From Mollicutes bacterium (GTDB lineage Bacteria > Bacillota_I > Bacilli_A > Izemoplasmatales > Izemoplasmataceae), in NCBI GenBank assembly GCA_003553945.1, contig PWEL01000013.1, positions 43,526 through 107,525 of the forward strand: 64,000 nucleotides of DNA. The letters are read 5' to 3'. The notes below the pieces were generated by a model. That model worked only from the letters and a program-made list of their open reading frames with translations. It was not told where the DNA came from and did no database searches. How positions within the stretch are numbered: the stretch's first letter is position 1; every line of letters begins with the position of its first letter. The translations under genes were made by a program, and so were the position numbers. Below are positions 59,680-64,000 of this stretch, in pieces.

Positions 59680-59868
59680 ATAACGTGTTGAAGGGCATCG
59701 GAAGGCACCCTTCAGCGAGTCCGGGATGGTGTGAGCCGGACAGAAGCCTGACCGTGGAGCCCGGAGCGGGACTAAAGACCCCCGTACGCTTGCGTTAAAA
59801 GCCAGAGTAAAAAAACAAGGTGGTACCGCGGACTCTCCGCCCTTGCCGGTGCGCAAGGGCTTTTTTTA
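59680..59868 (+). ncRNA. T-box riboswitch upstream of trpS
   Basis: The conserved antiterminator T-box AAGGTGGTACCGCG (59817-59830) is present. Stem I contains the GATGGTGTGAGCC-type distal loop and a candidate specifier TGG followed by A (59755-59757), which fits tRNA-Trp. The terminator GCCCTTGC / GCGCAAGGGC plus T7 (59839-59867) precedes trpS. Uncharged tRNA-Trp would stabilise the antiterminator and switch the synthetase gene on. Confidence 0.93.
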
Positions 59869-59891
59869 TACGAAAGAAAGGATGTGAGACC

Positions 59892-60893
59892 ATGAAGCAT
59901 ATCGTCAGCGGCATCAAACCCACAGGCAGTCTGAACCTCGGGACCTACCTCGGAAGCATCAAGAATTTCGTCGAACTGCAAAACTCCTACAGCTACCATC
60001 ACTTCTTCCTCTTCATCGCGGACCTGCACGCCATCACACTTCCCATCGACCGGCAGTTCCTCAGGAAAAAGATCAAGGAGCTCGCCGCGCTCTACCTCGC
60101 CTGCGGATTGAAACAGGAACGCCTGAGCCTCTTCATCCAATCGGAGGTCCCGGCGCACTCGCACATGGGATACCTCCTGCAATGCTTCACCTACATGGGC
60201 GAACTCGAGCGCATGACGCAATACAAGGAAAAAAAGGAACAGGCCTTTGAAGGCATCCCCTCCAGCCTGTTCACCTATCCCTCCCTGATGGCCGGCGACA
60301 TCCTCCTCTACGACGCTGAATACGTCCCTGTCGGCGAGGACCAGAAACAGCACCTCGAACTCACGAGGGATATCGCCACCCGCATCAACAACCGCTTCGG
60401 AGACTTCTTCACTGTGCCAGAACCCTTGATCCCCAAAGTCGGGGCGCGCATCAAGAGCCTCGCCTACCCGGAGAAGAAAATGAGCAAGTCCGACACGGAC
60501 ACCAAGGGCCACATCGACCTCCTTGATGAGCCGCACATCATCAGAAAACGCATCAGAAGCGCCGTGACCGACAGCGGGGCGGACATCCGTTTCGACCGGG
60601 AGGGAAAACCGGGCATCTCCAACCTGCTCACCATCTACGCCACACTGGAGAACGTCTCCGTTGAAGCTATCGCCGCGCGTTACAGCAATGCCACATACAA
60701 ACAACTGAAGGACGACCTCGCCGAACGCGTCGTCAAGGAGCTCTCCCCCATTCAGGAACGCTACCGGGAGCTCATCAATTCCCGGGAGCTCAACGACATT
60801 CTGGACAAGGGGCGGGATGAAGCCCTAAAGGTAGCCAATAAAAAAGCGGCCAAGCTCAGCCGCAAACTAGGTCTCGGGAGGGGCCGGAGATAA
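59892..60893 (+). CDS. trpS: tryptophanyl-tRNA synthetase
   Basis: This 333-residue class I synthetase has the HIGH-like 'GIKPTGSLNLGTYLGSIKN', the Trp-site segment 'GEDQKQHLELTRDIATRIN' and the KMSKS loop KKMSKSD (about 196-200). GAAAGGATGTGAGACC precedes ATG, and the ORF-track extension reaches back into the T-box and is not coding. It charges tRNA-Trp and is controlled by the upstream T-box. Confidence 0.97.
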   Translation: MKHIVSGIKPTGSLNLGTYLGSIKNFVELQNSYSYHHFFLFIADLHAITLPIDRQFLRKKIKELAALYLACGLKQERLSLFIQSEVPAHSHMGYLLQCFTYMGELERMTQYKEKKEQAFEGIPSSLFTYPSLMAGDILLYDAEYVPVGEDQKQHLELTRDIATRINNRFGDFFTVPEPLIPKVGARIKSLAYPEKKMSKSDTDTKGHIDLLDEPHIIRKRIRSAVTDSGADIRFDREGKPGISNLLTIYATLENVSVEAIAARYSNATYKQLKDDLAERVVKELSPIQERYRELINSRELNDILDKGRDEALKVANKKAAKLSRKLGLGRGRR

Positions 60894-60913
60894 AAAAGAG
60901 CCCGCAGGGCTCT
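60892..60913 (-). terminator. terminator of the ptsH operon
   Basis: AGAGCCC-TGC-GGGCTCT on the minus strand is followed by TTTTTTA. It overlaps the last bases of ptsH and the trpS stop. Confidence 0.85.
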
Positions 60914-61172
60914 AATCGACATTCATTCCCTTGATATGCTCGCTGATCGCCTCCATCGCCTCGATTTCATCTTCGCCCTCGGTCTCGATAACGACGAGCG
61001 ACCCTTTATTGACGCCCAGGGAGAGCACTCCCATGATCGATTTCAAGTCCACGGTCTCATCCTCATGAGTGATGGAAATGTCGCACTGGAACTGATTCGC
61101 CTTCTTGACGAGCAGTGTTGCGGGGCGGGCATGCAGACCCTGTTCATTGGCGATGACGAATTCCTTTCTCAC
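60912..61172 (-). CDS. ptsH: PTS phosphocarrier protein HPr
   Basis: This 86-residue HPr has the EI-phosphorylated His14 in GLHARPAT and the HPr-kinase site Ser45 in DLKSIMGVLSLG. Ser45 implies CcpA-type catabolite control. The ATG overlaps the stop of the EIIB-like gene upstream (ATGA). No ptsI lies next to it, which differs from the common ptsHI arrangement. It would supply phosphate to EIIA at 32820. Confidence 0.95.
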   Translation of the reverse strand: MRKEFVIANEQGLHARPATLLVKKANQFQCDISITHEDETVDLKSIMGVLSLGVNKGSLVVIETEGEDEIEAMEAISEHIKGMNVD

Positions 61173-61516
61173 TCCGCCTCATCCTTTCGTGTCTTCAATC
61201 TCTCATCGAGGGAATCAAACAACGTCTGCGTATCTTCCTTGAAATAGAACTTCACCTTGTTCCCGACAGCGTTCACACCCTCGGCGCCATATGACTTGAT
61301 CGCCTGGAGGTCCACCGAACGCACATCCTGCACATCGACGACTATCTTGCCGCGCTCATAAGCGACAGACATGATGTTGTCCTCGCCGAAGGCATCGATC
61401 AGACCATCCACATCATAGACGCTTTCCACTTCAAATTTCCTGCGCTCGCGCCACCAGAGCACGAGGAGGATGACGAGCACTGCAATCAGCAGAAAAATCA
61501 GCGGTTCATAGGGCAT
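61169..61516 (-). CDS. membrane-anchored EIIB-like protein lacking the active cysteine
   Basis: This 115-residue protein has one N-terminal membrane helix (about 5-23) and a cytoplasmic domain that follows the glucose-type EIIB pattern. 'DGLIDAFGEDNIMSVAYERGKIVVDVQD', 'LQAIKSYGAEGVNAVGNKVKFYFKEDTQTLFDSL' align with the usual GG.NI...C.TRLR...D and LK..GA.GV...G..VQVI. The phosphorylated Cys is replaced (VAYERGKI). GAGGTGAGAAC precedes ATG. It overlaps ptsH, so the two are made together. It may bind HPr or a PTS enzyme without phosphotransfer. Confidence 0.7.
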   Translation of the reverse strand: MPYEPLIFLLIAVLVILLVLWWRERRKFEVESVYDVDGLIDAFGEDNIMSVAYERGKIVVDVQDVRSVDLQAIKSYGAEGVNAVGNKVKFYFKEDTQTLFDSLDERLKTRKDEAE

Positions 61517-61616
61517 GTTCTCACCTCTCTTTACTTATACTACCACACAATATTTATTTTTGAAACGCCTTCATGTATAATATAGCCACAAGAAAGCCTC
61601 TAAAGGAGGGCGCATC

Positions 61617-62027
61617 ATGCATGCGACCATAGCCAACGACCAAAGGACAATGCTGGATCACTACTATGTGAGGGGCACCGTATTCATCGAGGAACAGAAC
61701 ATCCCCTGGCATCTGGAGTTCGATGAGGACGACTACCGGGCGATTCTCTTCAATCTCTACGATGGTGAGCGTCCCATCGCCGCAGCGAGGCTCGTCGACA
61801 ACAAGGTCGGCCGCGTCGCTGTATTGAAGTCACACCGGCGGAGGAAAGCCGGAACATACATCATGGAGGCCCTGGAGACGCATGCCAGAGAAAATGGCAT
61901 GGACACATTGAAACTCGGGGCACAGACCTACATCGTCCCCTTCTACGAAGCGATTGGATACACACCATATGGAGAGGTCTATCTCGACGCCGGCATCGAA
62001 CACCGGATGATGAAGAAAAAACTATGA
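61617..62027 (+). CDS. GNAT-family N-acetyltransferase
   Basis: This 136-residue GNAT protein has the acetyl-CoA loop 'VAVLKSHRRRKAGTYIMEALE' (R-x-x-A-G type) and 'LGAQTYIVPFYEAIGYTPYGE' near the end. TAAAGGAGGGCGCATC precedes ATG. It lies 18 bases before the pyrophosphatase gene, starting a four-gene run. The acceptor substrate is unknown. Confidence 0.88.
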   Translation: MHATIANDQRTMLDHYYVRGTVFIEEQNIPWHLEFDEDDYRAILFNLYDGERPIAAARLVDNKVGRVAVLKSHRRRKAGTYIMEALETHARENGMDTLKLGAQTYIVPFYEAIGYTPYGEVYLDAGIEHRMMKKKL

Positions 62028-62045
62028 AAGAAAGGAGGGGTTTCA

Positions 62046-62549
62046 ATGGCCGACCGTGTCATAGAAGCCATCATAGAAATCCCCATGGGCACCAAGAACA
62101 AATACGAGATCGACAAGGCCAGAGGGCGCATCAAGCTCGACAGGGTCCTCTACTCTCAGATGACCTACCCCGCCGAATACGGCTACATCGAGGACACGCT
62201 CGCCGAAGATGACGATCCGCTGGACATCCTGGTCATGGCAAGCACGAAGACCTTCCCGGGATGCATCGTGGATGCACGCGTCATCGGCGCGCTCGATATG
62301 ATAGACAACGGCGAAAAGGACTACAAGATCATCTCGGTCATGGAGAACGACCCCCGCTTCGAGCACATCCACACTCTCAAGGATATCCAGGAGCACATGC
62401 TCAGGGAGATCAAGCACTTCTTCCGCACCTATAAGGACCTGCAGCAGAACAAGATCGTCGAGGTCGGGGATTTCTACGACAAGGAGTTCGCGGAAACCCT
62501 GATCGAAGACAGCATCAAACGTTACCAACGCTATATCAAGGAGGCATGA
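62046..62549 (+). CDS. ppa: inorganic pyrophosphatase (family I)
   Basis: This 167-residue soluble family I pyrophosphatase shows 'IEIPMGTKNKYEIDK', YPAEYGYIEDTLAEDDDPLDILV with the metal-binding aspartates, and 'KDYKIISVMENDP'. AAAGGAGGGGTTTCA precedes ATG. It hydrolyses pyrophosphate to keep biosynthesis running. It lies between GNAT and OsmC genes in one probable operon. Confidence 0.95.
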   Translation: MADRVIEAIIEIPMGTKNKYEIDKARGRIKLDRVLYSQMTYPAEYGYIEDTLAEDDDPLDILVMASTKTFPGCIVDARVIGALDMIDNGEKDYKIISVMENDPRFEHIHTLKDIQEHMLREIKHFFRTYKDLQQNKIVEVGDFYDKEFAETLIEDSIKRYQRYIKEA

Positions 62550-62550
62550 C

Positions 62551-62949
62551 ATGTCAATCAGAATCTCAGTCGCATTCGACGCGGAAAAACAAGGTATCCT
62601 CACCGGCAGGAAAGGCTCGACCCAGGTCGGAGGCCAGGCAGGCGCACTCGCCCCGTACGATATGATCCTCGGCGGTCTAGGAAGTTGTCTGCACTACACC
62701 TTCCAGACCGTCATCGACAAGAAGCGCATCGCGATTGAAAGCGTCCATTACAGCATTGAAGGAAACAAGCGCGATGAAGTCCCGGCGACATTGAAAGACG
62801 TTTATGTAAAAGCCACGGTCAGTGGCGCGAAGGAAGAGGACAAGCGCAAAATCGAAAAAGCGTTCGACATCGCCACCAGACAATGCAGCGTCTATCAGAC
62901 ACTTGAAAAAGTGGCCGACATGCATCCCGAGCTCGTGTTCAATTCCTAG
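62551..62949 (+). CDS. OsmC/Ohr-family protein
   Basis: This 132-residue OsmC-like protein has two candidate active cysteines, in GGLGSCLHYTF (Cys46) and ATRQCSVYQTLEK (about 111). Such pairs reduce organic hydroperoxides in Ohr and OsmC enzymes. It starts one base after the pyrophosphatase stop, with AAGGAGGCATGAC upstream. The precise subgroup (YhfA-like, OsmC or Ohr) is not certain. Confidence 0.88.
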   Translation: MSIRISVAFDAEKQGILTGRKGSTQVGGQAGALAPYDMILGGLGSCLHYTFQTVIDKKRIAIESVHYSIEGNKRDEVPATLKDVYVKATVSGAKEEDKRKIEKAFDIATRQCSVYQTLEKVADMHPELVFNS

Positions 62950-62967
62950 AAAAGAGAGGATGCTGCC

Positions 62968-63720
62968 ATGCATCTAGATGATTTCGTCTACACCAGCACG
63001 GACTTTGAAGACAAGCGCGTCCTCGACGCAGCCACAGGCGTCGGCGGCGCGACAGTAAGACTCGCGGAGCGCCTCGCCGAAGACGGAGGAAAAGAAATTC
63101 TGAGCGTGGACATCGACCAGGAACAAGACACTGTCGAATCCATCAGGGAGGACCTGGACGAAAAAGCATCCTTCGTCACTTTCATCGAGGATGACATCCA
63201 TTCCTTGAAAAAAGTTGAAAGCAAGAGCATCGACATCGTCCTCTGCGACGACACCATCATCTTTTTGAACCGCCCCCCACTTGCCGTCCTGCGAGCGATC
63301 AAGGCCTTTCATCGCGTGCTAAGGGAAGGCGGGGAGCTCATCATCGTCTCGGAACTTCCTGACACGCCGGATGCCTCTCATACGGGGGAATGGCGGCGAT
63401 GGCACCTAGCGAAGGCCCTTTTCGAACTGCGGGGTGAGACCTTCGCCGAAAGCATTCCGCCTGAAACCTTGAAAGAGGCGTTGTCATGCTCGGGCTTTAT
63501 TGTCAAGGGGGAAGAGACGTCTCCCGGCTGGATGAACACCGATTATGAGCACATCATCGAAGAATGGGAGGCGATCATGCATCATGAGATCACTCTGCTT
63601 CCCTTCGAAGAACTGAAACGCCCCTTCCGAGAAGCGGTGGACCGGGTAAAGATACAAGTCGAGGAGGACGGTTATCTCGATGCCCCAGGCAAATACGCCA
63701 TCAAATGCATAAAACAATAA
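62968..63720 (+). CDS. class I SAM-dependent methyltransferase
   Basis: This 250-residue methyltransferase has the SAM motif VLDAATGVGGATVRLAERL, acidic motif II ILSVDIDQEQ and 'DIVLCDDTIIFLN' with 'VLREGGELIIVSELPD'. AGAGAGGATGCTGCC precedes ATG. The C-terminal ~80 residues are a helical lid I do not recognise. It ends the GNAT-ppa-osmC run and is followed by a terminator. Its substrate is unknown. Confidence 0.85.
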   Translation: MHLDDFVYTSTDFEDKRVLDAATGVGGATVRLAERLAEDGGKEILSVDIDQEQDTVESIREDLDEKASFVTFIEDDIHSLKKVESKSIDIVLCDDTIIFLNRPPLAVLRAIKAFHRVLREGGELIIVSELPDTPDASHTGEWRRWHLAKALFELRGETFAESIPPETLKEALSCSGFIVKGEETSPGWMNTDYEHIIEEWEAIMHHEITLLPFEELKRPFREAVDRVKIQVEEDGYLDAPGKYAIKCIKQ

Positions 63721-63745
63721 AAAAGCCCATCGCAATGGGCTTTTA
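63720..63745 (+). terminator. terminator after the methyltransferase gene
   Basis: AAAAGCCCAT-CGCA-ATGGGCTTTT is followed by ATCTTT. It may also stop the tRNA transcript on the other strand. Confidence 0.85.
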
Positions 63746-63753
63746 TCTTTGAA

Positions 63754-63827
63754 TGGAGCGGGTGAGGGGAGTCGAACCCCCGACTCCACCATGGCAAGGT
63801 GGTATTTTACCACTAAACTACACCCGC
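63754..63827 (-). tRNA. tRNA-Gly (anticodon GCC)
   Basis: The cloverleaf on the minus strand has acceptor GCGGGTG / CACCCGC, anticodon loop CTTGCCA giving GCC, and T-loop GTTCGAC. CCA is encoded. Confidence 0.95.
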
Positions 63828-63849
63828 ATGTATTCATGCATCTCTTCAA

Positions 63850-63923
63850 TGGAGCGGGTGAAGGGAATCGAACCCTCACTATCAGCTTGGAAGGCTGATG
63901 TTCTACCGTTAAACTACACCCGC
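63850..63923 (-). tRNA. tRNA-Gly (anticodon TCC)
   Basis: The cloverleaf on the minus strand has the same acceptor GCGGGTG / CACCCGC, anticodon loop CTTCCAA giving TCC, and T-loop GTTCGAT. CCA is encoded. It lies 22 bases upstream of the other tRNA-Gly, so both probably share one transcript. Confidence 0.95.
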
Positions 63924-64000
63924 ATCAACGGCTCGAAGCAATTCTATCACAGCTCAATAGCGACTGTCAAGCAAAGAAGGGGTTTCTGATGAATTTATTG

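Noticed and set aside
1-64000. CRISPR arrays, prophage or rRNA genes
   Set aside because: No spaced short direct repeats, phage structural genes or rRNA-like sequence were seen.

Overview
This window is a gene-dense bacterial chromosome segment of about 50% G+C by eye, with strong Shine-Dalgarno sequences, many intrinsic terminators, and genes on both strands. MsmX-, Spx-, YvdJ-, RecD2- and PepF-like proteins, a Trp T-box and LacI/CcpA-type operators point to Bacillota, class Bacilli or a Mollicutes-adjacent lineage. TGA is a normal stop here. The exported proteins are extremely rich in Asp/Glu, which suggests, without proving, a salt-adapted organism. No taxonomic marker in the window settles the genus.

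Layout. 0-4 kb: a zincin-like membrane protein, an alpha/beta hydrolase and a compatible-solute ABC transporter. 4-21.3 kb: a starch/maltodextrin locus comprising a cytoplasmic alpha-glucosidase, MalF, MalG, a YvdJ-like membrane protein, MalE, an amylase lipoprotein, an IS3-family element, a membrane-anchored pullulanase, a lipoprotein with seven tandem starch-binding-like modules, and an MsmX-type ATPase. 21.3-23.6 kb: a PucR-type regulator, a small membrane protein and an aminotransferase. 23.8-34.2 kb: a glycan/amino-sugar region with a propeller-type lipoprotein, a broken GH38-like mannosidase, an AraC regulator, a frameshifted BadF-type sugar kinase, CutC, a GlcNAc/glucose-type PTS EIICB, EIIA and an unknown TIM-barrel-like protein. 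A cytoplasmic neopullulanase/cyclomaltodextrinase follows at 34-36 kb. 36-43.7 kb: a cysteine-synthase-like enzyme in one operon with an oligopeptide ABC transporter. 43.7-49.6 kb: three unusual acidic lipoproteins and a possible flavoprotein. 49.9-63.9 kb: housekeeping genes (RecD2, M24 peptidase, Na/Pi cotransporter, GAPDH, a HEPN/AbiU2-like protein, Spx-like protein, PepF, T-box plus TrpRS, HPr with a degenerate EIIB-like membrane protein, GNAT, pyrophosphatase, OsmC, methyltransferase) and two tRNA-Gly genes.

How the genes fit together. Pullulanase and the amylase lipoprotein would trim starch or pullulan at the cell surface, and the multi-module lipoprotein would hold the polysaccharide there. 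MalEFG with the MsmX ATPase would import maltodextrins, and the alpha-glucosidase and cyclomaltodextrinase would finish hydrolysis inside. Operator-like AAGCGCTT / AAAAGCGTTT palindromes before malF, msmX and the PTS gene suggest common LacI/CcpA-family control. The most novel parts are the seven-module lipoprotein, the 44-49 kb lipoprotein group with a shared unnamed domain and shared TGTCA-type promoter motifs, and the EIIB-like membrane protein that lacks the phosphorylated cysteine. Three loci (IS orfB, the mannosidase, the sugar kinase) are disrupted. These may be real decay, recoding or assembly indels.
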